From assembly GCA_002297815.1 (NCBI GenBank), contig DBKH01000085.1, positions 21,390 through 69,712 of the forward strand: DNA of 48,323 nt, given 5' to 3'. Of the stretch, positions 34,301-41,752 are shown one piece after another (the stretch's first letter is position 1; each line of letters begins with the position of its first letter). Below the pieces are notes generated by a model. It worked only from the letters and a program-made list of their open reading frames with translations. It did not search any database and had not been told where the DNA came from. Origin of the DNA: Bacteroidales bacterium UBA755 (GTDB taxonomy: Bacteria > Bacteroidota > Bacteroidia > Bacteroidales > UBA932). The translations under genes were made by a program, and so were the position numbers.

Positions 34301-34945
34301 ATCAACACGGCTTTGTCGGTCACAAAGACATTGGCGCAATGGGGATGGCCGGCTGGTGCTGCTCCAGCCGCTATGGTAGCGGCATTCGGTGCGGCCCAAA
34401 CGGCATTGATAGCAGCTCAGCCTATCACGACTGGTGCGGAAGATGGTGGTTTTGTGAACACCCGTAGGGCGCAGGACGGCAAGGCGTTCAAGGCGCGGCT
34501 GTCTCCGGACAAGAGGGGGTTCGTGTCCTCCCCTACCGTGCTTGTGGGTGAAAATGGTGGGGAATATGTGATTCCGGCTGATGGGTTGCGCAATCCGACG
34601 TTGTTGCCGTTTGTGGCCACGATGGAGGAGGCACGGAAAGCGGGGACGTTGAAGAGCCTGAACTTCGAGGCTGTCTATCCGGTGGGAGCGGCTATCGGTA
34701 GAGAAAGCGGAGGGTTCACGGGCACTTCGACAAGTTCAGTGACCGGAAGCGGCTCTGTGAGTGGTGGGAATGTCGCTTCGACAAGCTCAGCGACCGATGC
34801 AAAGCTTTTGGAGGCTATCGAGCTGCTGAACAAAAGGCTTTCTGTGCCTATCAAGGCGGATGTGTCGATGCTGGGGAAGAACGGGATCATCGAGCAGACA
34901 GAGAAGTACAAACGTGCCAAACGCAGGAGCACTTACGGTGGATAA
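31319..34945 (+). CDS. tail tape measure protein
   Basis: A 1208-residue protein from ATG 31319. Long coiled coils run from about 15-130 (KKEMLELERQMKDLQSSTKK) and 590-790; a hydrophobic region (GALAAFAAIAGAIRGVAKAF) and membrane-like AALVAAFGAAQ-type stretches are typical of tape measures that set tail length and eject DNA. The conserved end VLVGENGGEYVIPADGLRN supports the call. Two REP-like repeats are read through in frame near 34721 and 34774. Confidence 0.85.
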   Translation: MAKRITDEDLRLNLIVNGDGGKKEMLELERQMKDLQSSTKKTRTELKNLEKAGKTGTQEYQNLTKTLKDQEKTLTECRDKYNKLQSAISLENKTLAELRNHLKLTQAALSKAVPGTENWKKLNAEVQKTKARLKELTSQAGQTKGALEKLSSIKAGALAAFAAIAGAIRGVAKAFQKIVDFEQANANLSTIIGKNVKDIEALTYSAMELGRTTEYTASQVTLLQTELAKLGFKENSIMDMQESVLHFATAIGTTLPEAAAMAGATLRMFGLDAKDTADTLGVLVQGANNSALGFTYYQTAMATVGPVAKTFGFSLRDTVALLGTLANAGFDASSAATATRNILLNLADSSGKLAVALGKPVSTFPELMDGLKTLKAQGVDLNTTLELTDKRSVSAFNTFLDGADAAMNLRDSLDDVNGVLKNTAEERINTVEGSVKLLQSAWEGLILSFKDSSGVIKDTIDWLTRLTESVSNFVNKNSKQGYYQQYVQSLKAASESMTRDELVQYIYKQQDTLANTARAVREGANKQSGKWVDGSAMNSMARVAEGELEGFNMAAAAYLEGDENIIGPVRNNVSSVAEPGEASQNNAIVGAKKMGNSQWSLGNDEAFLKAKAELTRQYNEKEIASQEEYDERIYELEVATLTARLAAHKEKGADRAKIENELQEKIKKHSEDALKRQQENEKKAAELSKEGTAIINEVETDKTKAAMAGEEARYQAELKKFKETQVLYENQAAVLEAIEKKHQNNLMKIRMDAEAKEMAKLKTAHDLERLEIKNEYEQKMSALPVGPSTERSSMQRSMNADLASSDLAYLENLKNELKKITDSGEFDGAIIPEDELNKYRLQLQQTIEKITELKNKQKEDTAGAFAGTGKGSLFGVSQEQWDQFFANLSDGRLKAEDLANALTGMGGIAQEGFQLASKAIELTNAKENKAFNEYKKNNEKKKKDLKSRYDAGLVSQEQYNARVEEMEAEEEAKREEMEIKQAKRTKALNLVQAIINTALSVTKTLAQWGWPAGAAPAAMVAAFGAAQTALIAAQPITTGAEDGGFVNTRRAQDGKAFKARLSPDKRGFVSSPTVLVGENGGEYVIPADGLRNPTLLPFVATMEEARKAGTLKSLNFEAVYPVGAAIGRESGGFTGTSTSSVTGSGSVSGGNVASTSSATDAKLLEAIELLNKRLSVPIKADVSMLGKNGIIEQTEKYKRAKRRSTYGG
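34721..34796. repeat. two REP-like units inside tape measure gene
   Basis: 34721-34746 and 34774-34796 carry the TTCGACAAG-TTCAGTGACC-like core that also forms the hairpin at 25065. In frame they encode GTSTSSVTG and ASTSSATD, low-complexity linkers that tolerate insertions. Confidence 0.6.
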
Positions 34946-34978
34946 TTCAATATTTCAATAAAAATTTCCGCAAAACTC

Positions 34979-35009
34979 TTGGAAATTGCAAAACGAAGTT
35001 GCATCTTTG
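34979..35009 (+). promoter_or_regulatory. promoter for the RNA/small gene
   Basis: TTG 34979-34981, 20-base spacer, CATCTTTG 35002-35009 (first base off consensus). A start near 35015 would put the structured RNA below within the transcript. Confidence 0.4.
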
Positions 35010-35096
35010 CAATGCACAACATATTCGATGGCTTCTTTAGCGGTCAAGATTTTTCTCCGTTATAGATAGCTGACATATTTTTAAGGGAAATTTTGC

Positions 35097-35186
35097 CCTC
35101 CGTATGGTCGTTCACCAGCGAAAGCGGTGACAGTATTTGGCCGCAAGGCTTTGAATATGTTGTGCAGACCTTAGCGGAGGGTTTTT
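35097..35186 (+). ncRNA. compact structured RNA with terminal U-run
   Basis: Closing stem CCCTCCG/CGGAGGG (35097-35103/35175-35181) is stacked on GGTC/GACC (35107-35110/35168-35171). Inside are two GNRA-capped hairpins: TCACC-A-GC-GAAA-GC-GGTGA and GCC-GCAA-GGC with flanking TATT/AATA. TTTTTATATT follows. This is a multi-branch fold with a terminator-like end, 15 bases before ATG 35201. It can be a free small RNA or a leader that controls the next gene. I cannot match a known riboswitch. Confidence 0.55.
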
Positions 35187-35200
35187 ATATTCAATTAGTT

Positions 35201-35488
35201 ATGCACAAGACTAATTCAAACAATGCGGCTGTTGCCGCTGAAAGCCACAAGATCGGGGCTGACTCTTTCATCATTGAGACCAGAATTGAATTATTCCAAA
35301 TTGCGGAACGGTTCTCTCAGTGGGAAAATCAGATGTACGAGGAAAAGGAACTGCTGATGGACGGCAGGTTCGACAACGAGATCAGGACGATGAACTCAGC
35401 CTTCTATCAGCTGGATGAGGCTCTGAGGAAGATCATGAACGAGGAGTTAGAGTTTGACATCCTCCGGCACGGCAAGGCGGTGGAGTGA
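35201..35488 (+). CDS. small protein downstream of structured RNA
   Basis: A 95-residue protein from ATG 35201. The in-frame region upstream to 35093 runs through the RNA fold and is not counted as coding. The first part is basic/polar; then ADSFIIETRIELFQIAERFS and a helix end in EELEFDILRHGKAVE. No family recognised. The stop codon overlaps the shared leader at 35481. Confidence 0.55.
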   Translation: MHKTNSNNAAVAAESHKIGADSFIIETRIELFQIAERFSQWENQMYEEKELLMDGRFDNEIRTMNSAFYQLDEALRKIMNEELEFDILRHGKAVE

Positions 35489-35530
35489 TTTTTGCAAGAT
35501 GATGGAGGACACTAATTCTGAATGAGTATG
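35481..35530 (+). promoter_or_regulatory. shared accessory-gene leader, copy 2
   Basis: TGGAGTGATTTTTGCAA (35481-35497), 12-base gap, then CACTAATTCTGAATGAG and TATG ending at 35530. It matches copy 1 at 30794. The conserved start is the ATG at 35528. Confidence 0.55.
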
Positions 35531-36082
35531 AGAAAGGTTATTTTTGCTGCGATCATATTGCTGTCTTGCGTTGGGACTTGTTTCGGACAGGCGATAAAAC
35601 CGGACACACTTACAATCTATGGGACATTTCCAGTATACGGAAGAGAGGCCGAATGGATGGAGGATCAGTTGAACATCTGGAAGCCGAATCTTGACTATAT
35701 TCATAGAAAGAATGACTTTGCTCTTGAAAAAAGGGGGATAACAGTTCTTCAGTGTCACGATGTACGTTTCACTCATAATAATAAGACTTCAAAATACCCT
35801 GACCATCTGTTCTTTGACTTATATGTCAAGTGTATGCCTGACTCTTGCACTATCTACATGACAAATATCGATGTAATTTGCAACCATAAGCCAGGGAGGT
35901 ATATTCATAGAATGTCAACATACGATGATGCTTTGAACAGGAGTGGTGCTTGGCTTAGGAAAAACCGAGTGTTGGCGGATTCCGCAAGGGTATATTCATT
36001 GTCCCTTTTCCACGAGCTGAAAGGGTCTTTGGAGCAGCATTTGAACAGGCCTTTGGAGGTAAGGATGAGACGGATCAAATGA
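35528..36082 (+). CDS. secreted protein, DUF4468-like paralogue A
   Basis: A 184-residue protein with a signal peptide (MRKVIFAAIILLSCVGTCFG). ATG 35528 rather than 35522 is used because the conserved leader at 30842 has only this ATG. After the signal come DTLTIYGTFPVYGREAEWME and a helix-rich end, a pattern like the DUF4468 TBP-like fold. It is a tandem paralogue of the next gene. Periplasmic or surface role in the lysogen is likely; function unknown. Confidence 0.6.
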   Translation: MRKVIFAAIILLSCVGTCFGQAIKPDTLTIYGTFPVYGREAEWMEDQLNIWKPNLDYIHRKNDFALEKRGITVLQCHDVRFTHNNKTSKYPDHLFFDLYVKCMPDSCTIYMTNIDVICNHKPGRYIHRMSTYDDALNRSGAWLRKNRVLADSARVYSLSLFHELKGSLEQHLNRPLEVRMRRIK

Positions 36083-36107
36083 CACTAATTCTGAATGAGT
36101 ATGAGAA
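36081..36107 (+). repeat. shared leader, partial copy 3
   Basis: GACACTAATTCTGAATGAGT then ATGAGAA repeats 35508-35534 exactly, at the start of the second paralogue. The TGATTTTTGCAA part is absent. It fits tandem duplication of gene plus leader end. Confidence 0.7.
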
Positions 36108-36643
36108 GGTTAATCGTTGCTTTTGCTGTGATGCTGATTGGGTTCAGCGGGACTTGTTTCGGCAGGAAGCTGGCTGATCCGGACACGCTGACGTTCAAGA
36201 AGACATATTCGATGCCGGGGATGAACAGGGATGAACTATATCGCTTTGTCAAAGGTTGGCCTGATAAAAGGTTGGGACTTGAGTACGTTGGTGATCCTTT
36301 GGGGTATTCTGGATATGATGCAAAGAGTTACGTTGGACGCTTTTATGGTCAAAAATTACCGAATACCGTCGCAGATATTCATCCATACATTGATTTGTAT
36401 TTCCGCGATGGCGAATTTGATCTTGTTTTTACACGGATTTCCGCAAGTTGGAGGCACAACTATATTGATTGCTTGTCTTCACGGGATGACAGATTCAACC
36501 GCAATGTGTTTTGGCGGATGTCGTATAGTATGAAGATCCTTGACCAGATAAGGGTTCGTTCTAAGGAGCTGTTCGAGATAGTCACCGCCTCGATGGATCA
36601 TTTCCTTGAGGTCGGCCCTCCGGTGGAGATGAATAAGATCTGA
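36101..36643 (+). CDS. secreted protein, DUF4468-like paralogue B
   Basis: A 180-residue protein with a signal peptide (MRRLIVAFAVMLIGFSGTCF). The pattern DPDTLTFKKTYSMPGMNRDE then LYRFVKGWPDKRLGLEYVG matches paralogue A and DUF4468-type proteins. The two genes share the signal peptide end (GTCFG) and leader repeat, so they arose by duplication. Function unknown. Confidence 0.6.
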   Translation: MRRLIVAFAVMLIGFSGTCFGRKLADPDTLTFKKTYSMPGMNRDELYRFVKGWPDKRLGLEYVGDPLGYSGYDAKSYVGRFYGQKLPNTVADIHPYIDLYFRDGEFDLVFTRISASWRHNYIDCLSSRDDRFNRNVFWRMSYSMKILDQIRVRSKELFEIVTASMDHFLEVGPPVEMNKI

Positions 36644-36652
36644 CATTTTTTT

Positions 36653-36695
36653 GTATTTACAAATGCAATACAAACGATATTTTTTATTATCTTTG
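36653..36695 (+). promoter_or_regulatory. promoter and direct-repeat operator of TAC 2
   Basis: Diverged repeat (ACAAATGCAATACAAACG, 36659-36676) lies just upstream of TATCTTTG (36688-36695). The operator would overlap the -33 region. Genes begin at 36724. Confidence 0.5.
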
Positions 36696-36723
36696 CAACG
36701 CAAAGGAAGAAAGGTGACATATT

Positions 36724-36972
36724 ATGGCAAGAAACACATACCTCCAGCAATTGGAAGCATACTTTAAGAGGACTTCCTTAGAACAACAAGTGAAAGATTA
36801 CAACGATCTTCGAGAGTATAATCAAGTAGGCCCGACTGTTGACGAGTATATTCAACAGCTGGAAGGGTTCTCTGAAATGCACCTCGTTGAACAACCTATA
36901 ATGAATCCAGAGTTTTCTCTGGATTTTTTTGTTATTAACGTAGCACCTAATCAATTATGGAGAAAAGTGTAA
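36724..36972 (+). CDS. putative antitoxin of a second TAC module
   Basis: An 82-residue protein: N-terminal helices (NTYLQQLEAYFKRTSLEQQV; VDEYIQQLEGFSEMHLVE), then a hydrophobic C-terminus (FSLDFFVINVAPNQLW). The layout is like an antitoxin with a chaperone-binding tail. The stop overlaps the start of the SecB-like gene by 16 bases. The antitoxin role is inferred from neighbours, since no antitoxin family is visible. Confidence 0.5.
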   Translation: MARNTYLQQLEAYFKRTSLEQQVKDYNDLREYNQVGPTVDEYIQQLEGFSEMHLVEQPIMNPEFSLDFFVINVAPNQLWRKV

Positions 36973-37376
36973 GCAAGGCGGCGTTTTCATTGCGTGCCTA
37001 TAAATTCGTAAAAGTCGAGATGAATTTGGATTCCATCGATCCTAATTCCAAGTATTCTATCGAGATTCTTCCATCAGGGATTATTATGCCCGATTCTGGG
37101 ATCTATCAACTTACATTCACATTTAAGGCGAAAGTTGATGAAAAGGAAATCGTCAACATAGTTTGCAAAGCAGACTATCAGTTCAATATGCCTATGGATG
37201 TTAAGGATATACCTGAATATTTTTACGCAAACAGTATTGCTATAATTTTCCCTTATGTCAGGGCGTTCGTAAGCACAGTCACATTGCAAGCCAATGTCAT
37301 CCCGATGCTTATACCAACTCTGAACCTCAGCAGTCTAAGCGGTGAATTAAAGGCTAATACAAGCGTAAAGAAATGA
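36957..37376 (+). CDS. SecB-like chaperone 2
   Basis: A 139-residue protein. The stretch FYANSIAIIFPYVRAFVSTV then TLQANVIPMLIPTLNLSSL is the SecB signature (LFPYAR...xLPxLNLxxL). It is not close in sequence to the chaperone at 15913, so the two modules are of separate origin. It overlaps the toxin gene start by four bases. Its job is probably to hold the small antitoxin. Confidence 0.7.
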   Translation: MEKSVSKAAFSLRAYKFVKVEMNLDSIDPNSKYSIEILPSGIIMPDSGIYQLTFTFKAKVDEKEIVNIVCKADYQFNMPMDVKDIPEYFYANSIAIIFPYVRAFVSTVTLQANVIPMLIPTLNLSSLSGELKANTSVKK

Positions 37377-37942
37377 GCAGGGCACGAGACGTATTTCAAA
37401 CATTATGCAATCGGGATAATGCTGATGAAGTCGAAGCACACGGGCCGTATTTATGTAGTTCCGCACGTGCATGGTTGGGAGAGGGCTATTATTTCTGGGA
37501 TAGTTTGATTGAGAACGCTCACTGGTGGGGACATTCCGCTTATAACGATGATTACTTTATCTGTCATGCGTTATTCCGCTACGAAGACGAAACCATTTTT
37601 GATTTAGTCGGAGACCCTCTTCACTTGAAAGAATTACGTGAGGTTTCCAATTTATTGAAATCCCACAATATGGATTGCACTGTTGCAGGTATTATTGAAT
37701 ACCTAAAAAGGCAGACTACTTTCTCAAACGACTTTGTTGCCATCAAGGCACGTGATGAGTTTCCCGGTCGTGTAGTAGCAAGAGTGTTCTTTAGGAATGA
37801 CAAGCCTGAATTCATCAACACAGAGCCACGTATCCAGTTTTGCATACTAAAGCGGAGACCTTTCCCTGTCAGCGAATACAAGATCATATATCCAGCTGAA
37901 TATCGTAAAGACTCCATTCAAGATATTCTTCCTGTCGTGTAG
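37373..37942 (+). CDS. putative ADP-ribosyltransferase toxin
   Basis: A 189-residue protein. HGPYLCSSARAWLGEGYYFW then ENAHWWG is the classic ADP-ribosyltransferase N-terminus: His in the first strand, G-x-G-Y-Y before the helix. A glutamate such as in FINTEPRIQF could complete an H-Y-E triad, but this is not certain. With a SecB-like chaperone and a small antitoxin next door, it matches CmdTAC-type toxin-antitoxin-chaperone systems, in which an ADP-ribosyltransferase modifies RNA during phage attack. The gene order differs from what I recall for CmdTAC. Confidence 0.6.
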   Translation: MSRARDVFQTLCNRDNADEVEAHGPYLCSSARAWLGEGYYFWDSLIENAHWWGHSAYNDDYFICHALFRYEDETIFDLVGDPLHLKELREVSNLLKSHNMDCTVAGIIEYLKRQTTFSNDFVAIKARDEFPGRVVARVFFRNDKPEFINTEPRIQFCILKRRPFPVSEYKIIYPAEYRKDSIQDILPVV

Positions 37943-37961
37943 TTACATCGGGTCTTACGAT

Positions 37962-37996
37962 TGTCCTTTGTGGCCGCCTGTGGGCGGCTATTTTTG
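37962..37996 (+). promoter_or_regulatory. late-type promoter 4 with terminator hairpin
   Basis: TGTCCTTT (37962-37969), 19-base spacer with hairpin GGCCGCC-TGTG-GGCGGCT, TATTTTTG (37989-37996). It ends cassette 2 and starts the tail gene at 38016. Same layout as 31263, with a compensatory T-A to C-G change in the stem. Confidence 0.65.
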
Positions 37997-38015
37997 TGCC
38001 ATAATACTTGGGATT

Positions 38016-39764
38016 ATGGTTAGGATATTGACTAAGGACTACACGGAGCTGGATCTAACGAAGGGGTTTGAGTTCCAGATCGAGATGGAGAACCCGATGC
38101 TGGAGGAGGATCATATTCCTTCGGCTTTCAGCACGCAGATTTCGTTTCCGCCTTCACCGGTGAACCGGAAGGTGTTCGGGTACACGCCTGCGATGTTTCT
38201 GGCTCCGAATGTGAAGAGGCTGGAGGCTTCGGTATGGATCGGGGGTGTGCCTTTTGTGAGCGGAACGCTGGTGTACGATGGGATCGAGGACGGGTGTCTG
38301 ATGTACACGTTCACGGAGAAGGTTGTGGAGCTGGAGGGGAAGATCTGGGAGAAGAGCATTCTGGAGTTTGACACGGGTTCCATTCCAAGCGGTTCATCTA
38401 AGTTTTCAACGCCTTTGCTGATAAACAAAAGCAATGTGGCGGTCCAACCGTACTCAAAAGCCAGCAGGATGCCAGTTTCAGGGGAACCGGAATTTGGAAT
38501 GGTCAGCACTGACATCCTTTTGTTCCTACAGAAATACTTCAATTACACCAGTGCTTCGGAGTCTGTGACCTACAAAACCTTTATTCCCTCAGTGCCGCTC
38601 AGAGTCATATTGGCTGAATGTCCTGTCAAGATACCGAGTGATCTTCTTTTCCGGAACGAATGGGCTGAAATTTCCATCTTGGGGAGATACCATGAATATC
38701 TCTACGACGATGTGGCCAAGCCAGACAGCTCCAAGACAGCCGCAGCAGGCAAACCCTCTCAGTCTGGAAGCACAACTACAGACATCGCATCGTTTCTCCC
38801 TGACATTTCCTTCGCGGATCTTCTAAAAAACCTATGCAGGATCTTCTGTGCTACCATATTCCATGACGGAAATGCTCTGCGTTTTATTAATAATGCAGAT
38901 TTTTTCAATCAAACTGACATAGAGGACTTGACGGACAGAATCAGTGATGACTTTTCTTCCGAGGAAGAGGCCGCAATGTCCTACAAATTCGGGTTCTCGG
39001 ACGATGATTCTTCTGAGTCGGGAGATATGGAAAAGAATCTTGAAAACGGAAGCATCGAACAGATTGAAGAAGGTGATCTCAAAGGCATACTTAAGCACTT
39101 CACTTCCAAGGAAGATTATTCTGTTGTGTTTGAGAAAAGCACCGGGGATGTCTATTCCGGAAGAAAATACGATGGAGTCGTAAAGAAGCGTTACACAAGC
39201 ACTGGAGGAGGTGTAACCGTTGACACTGAAACGGCTTATGAATGCGATGTTTTGTTCCAAGGAGCCAAGCCAATTGAGAATAAGATAGATGATGCTGATG
39301 ATTACGACAATAGTACGGATTTCATTCTCCCAAAGTGTTCACCAGAAAAGATCTTTTCCTCTGACACAAGCAGGGTGTACAAAATGACCGCTATCATCGA
39401 GCCGAATGCCGTTGGTGATGAAAGAGATAAGAAGGTTTACATCGGGGTGTCTTACGGAGGACAGTTTTTTGGACATGGGGTTTTTCAGCCGGTGACAAGA
39501 AGTGACGCGATGTTCGTTGGGACACAATCATTGACTCCATCAACTCTGTGGGACAAGTACCACAAGGAGTTCGCTGAGTGGCTGGGTAAGACGAGGCAGA
39601 GGGTGTCGGTGGATGTGAACCTCTCCCCTATCGATCTGCATAATTTCAGGCTGTATAGGCCGGTGTACTTCAAGGGGCGGAAATGGATCGTGGCGAAGCT
39701 TTCGGTGACGGTGGCGGCTGGGTCGGAGGCGGTCTCGACACGTGGAGAGTTCATCGAAATCTGA
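38016..39764 (+). CDS. distal tail / tail-tip protein
   Basis: A 582-residue protein from ATG 38016. The first 120 residues (MVRILTKDYTELDLTKGFEF; PSPVNRKVFGYTPAMFLAPN) form a beta-rich domain; later parts are Ser/Asp-rich with beta strands. Its place right after the tape measure cassette and before fibre genes suggests a distal tail or baseplate protein. No enzymatic motif seen. Confidence 0.6.
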   Translation: MVRILTKDYTELDLTKGFEFQIEMENPMLEEDHIPSAFSTQISFPPSPVNRKVFGYTPAMFLAPNVKRLEASVWIGGVPFVSGTLVYDGIEDGCLMYTFTEKVVELEGKIWEKSILEFDTGSIPSGSSKFSTPLLINKSNVAVQPYSKASRMPVSGEPEFGMVSTDILLFLQKYFNYTSASESVTYKTFIPSVPLRVILAECPVKIPSDLLFRNEWAEISILGRYHEYLYDDVAKPDSSKTAAAGKPSQSGSTTTDIASFLPDISFADLLKNLCRIFCATIFHDGNALRFINNADFFNQTDIEDLTDRISDDFSSEEEAAMSYKFGFSDDDSSESGDMEKNLENGSIEQIEEGDLKGILKHFTSKEDYSVVFEKSTGDVYSGRKYDGVVKKRYTSTGGGVTVDTETAYECDVLFQGAKPIENKIDDADDYDNSTDFILPKCSPEKIFSSDTSRVYKMTAIIEPNAVGDERDKKVYIGVSYGGQFFGHGVFQPVTRSDAMFVGTQSLTPSTLWDKYHKEFAEWLGKTRQRVSVDVNLSPIDLHNFRLYRPVYFKGRKWIVAKLSVTVAAGSEAVSTRGEFIEI

Positions 39765-39800
39765 TGTCCTTTCTGAGAGGCGAGGTCAGTCGTAAATTTG
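39765..39800 (+). promoter_or_regulatory. late-type promoter 5
   Basis: TGTCCTTT (39765-39772), 20-base spacer, TAAATTTG (39793-39800). It precedes ATG 39841 and starts right at the stop of the previous gene. Confidence 0.6.
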
Positions 39801-39840
39801 TCCAAGACTGGGAAAGATATGCCCATGATAAAGCACGAAT

Positions 39841-41748
39841 ATGGAATTTACAGGTAGCATACAGTTCGCTGACGAAAGCTCTTGGCTGACGCTGACAACG
39901 GAGTCGGATGATGAAGTGACGATAACGGTCTCCTTCACTCAGATCTTTGGAGGCTCGATGGAAGTGCTGACGTTTGCCGTGACTCCGAACTCCGGCATTG
40001 TCCGGTTGCCAGCTGGGGAGATCCTGCGGGCTCTGATCAACGGAGGTGGCGCGGCTGTCAATGGTTCCTTCCAGGCCAGCCAAGGTAATTCCACATGCTC
40101 GCATACGTTCAGCGTGTTTCCGTGCAGGAAATTCAGTTACACCGATCTCTACACTGCCATATTCAGCACAAGACCGAAAACATCGCCCGCCTACGAGGGA
40201 GGCAAGGACACGCTTACATTCTATAACGCCACAATGGGAGCGACATCGGCTTATGTCCGCTTCATATTCGACAATGGGAGCGTTTCCTCCAATTGCAGCT
40301 TGTACGTTCCTGTCAGCACAAGAACATCCAGCCTGTACAACTTGGACGTCTCTTACGACACGATGATGTCGGTCGCTTCTACAAATGGTTTGTCTGCATC
40401 AGATATTGCCCGTTACGAGATTTGGATTGAACATTCGGGAAGCAAATCAGAGATATATTCATTCGACGCCAGACGGTTACGGCTGCCGCTGAAGACCTAC
40501 AAGTTTCTGGGGCGGAGAGGGACGTATGAATATATTCACGCAACGGGTAAGTTCAACCGCTCGATAGAGTCGGAGACGCGGGTGTTCGTGACTTCGGGAA
40601 TAGAGCAAGAGTTGGATAATGACAGCACGATGAACTTCGAGCAGAATTCCGGGCACGTCGGAAGCTCCGGAATGAGCGGGTACTGGCTTGAGTTTCTGGC
40701 TTCCAAGGAAAGGTATATTGTCGAGAAGGATGGATCGGAGAGGGTGATCGTTGTGGATGAGTTCAAGACATCATTGACAGACCGCGCGGTCAGCAGTCTG
40801 ACGTTCAAGTGGCATTACGCCAACAAGGTGGCGGACAATTCGGAACAAACAAAAGTAATCCTCCGCGGCTTGAGTGTGATAGGTCCGGACACGGTGGCCG
40901 ACATCGGGAACACCGCAAGATTCGGTGTGATGTACATCCCGTCCAACTCTACCACACGTGGGGTCACATGGTCTCTTATCGAGGATTCAAACTACGCGAA
41001 GATAGACCAGACTGGGCTTCTTACCGTACTTGACACTACAGGCAGCCCAGTGGTCACAGTAGTAGCCACAAGCACTAGCAACACTAAGATTCAGGCTGAA
41101 AAGAGGGTTCGGATTTTGGCGACCCATGATCCTTATATCGTGTTCGACAAGGACACGATGGAGATTTCCGCTACAGCGGGTACTGTGGCAAACACATTTA
41201 AGACCAAGAATCTGAAAAACCTCTCTGTCTCTGCATCAGGAGGTGTCACACTGGCATCGTCTCCAGTGATCGAGAACGGATGCGTCAAAGTGCCATACTC
41301 TAACAACACAGAGCCGTTCCGAAAGACATGCCAGGTCGTGCTTTCGGGAGAGAGGACTGACGGTCAGGGCACATATTCAAAAGACTTCCTTCTTATTCAG
41401 GCAGCAGCTGATGTCGAGTCGTTGCCGTTGAGAATGGAGCTTTCCACTGATGGTGACACCTATCTTGCCTACGGGGAAAGTCTTGACGTTATCTGCACCG
41501 TGTTCCGGGGATGGGACGATGTGACGTCAAAGGTAACTGGATGGAAGGTGACTAGAGACACAGGGAATGAGCAGGAAGACGCTGCGTGGGCATTGAAGAC
41601 AAAGGTTAAAAACTTTGCTGGCAGGTTGACCATCTCATCTACAGCAGAGGATGATGATTTGGGCTCAGTGGGGAATGTGACTAAGTTCATCTTCACTGCC
41701 GTTATATCATCAAACGAAACCGCAAGCTATACACTTGAATTAGGATAG
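39841..41748 (+). CDS. tail fibre/baseplate protein with BIG2-like domain
   Basis: A 635-residue beta-rich protein. A BIG2-like Ig domain lies at about 345-425 (GVTWSLIEDSNYAKIDQTGL then TVVATSTSNTKIQAEKRV). Such domains decorate virions and can bind glycans. The whole protein is Ser/Thr-rich. It precedes the fibre genes. Function in adsorption is inferred. Confidence 0.6.
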   Translation: MEFTGSIQFADESSWLTLTTESDDEVTITVSFTQIFGGSMEVLTFAVTPNSGIVRLPAGEILRALINGGGAAVNGSFQASQGNSTCSHTFSVFPCRKFSYTDLYTAIFSTRPKTSPAYEGGKDTLTFYNATMGATSAYVRFIFDNGSVSSNCSLYVPVSTRTSSLYNLDVSYDTMMSVASTNGLSASDIARYEIWIEHSGSKSEIYSFDARRLRLPLKTYKFLGRRGTYEYIHATGKFNRSIESETRVFVTSGIEQELDNDSTMNFEQNSGHVGSSGMSGYWLEFLASKERYIVEKDGSERVIVVDEFKTSLTDRAVSSLTFKWHYANKVADNSEQTKVILRGLSVIGPDTVADIGNTARFGVMYIPSNSTTRGVTWSLIEDSNYAKIDQTGLLTVLDTTGSPVVTVVATSTSNTKIQAEKRVRILATHDPYIVFDKDTMEISATAGTVANTFKTKNLKNLSVSASGGVTLASSPVIENGCVKVPYSNNTEPFRKTCQVVLSGERTDGQGTYSKDFLLIQAAADVESLPLRMELSTDGDTYLAYGESLDVICTVFRGWDDVTSKVTGWKVTRDTGNEQEDAAWALKTKVKNFAGRLTISSTAEDDDLGSVGNVTKFIFTAVISSNETASYTLELG

Positions 41749-41752
41749 CATC

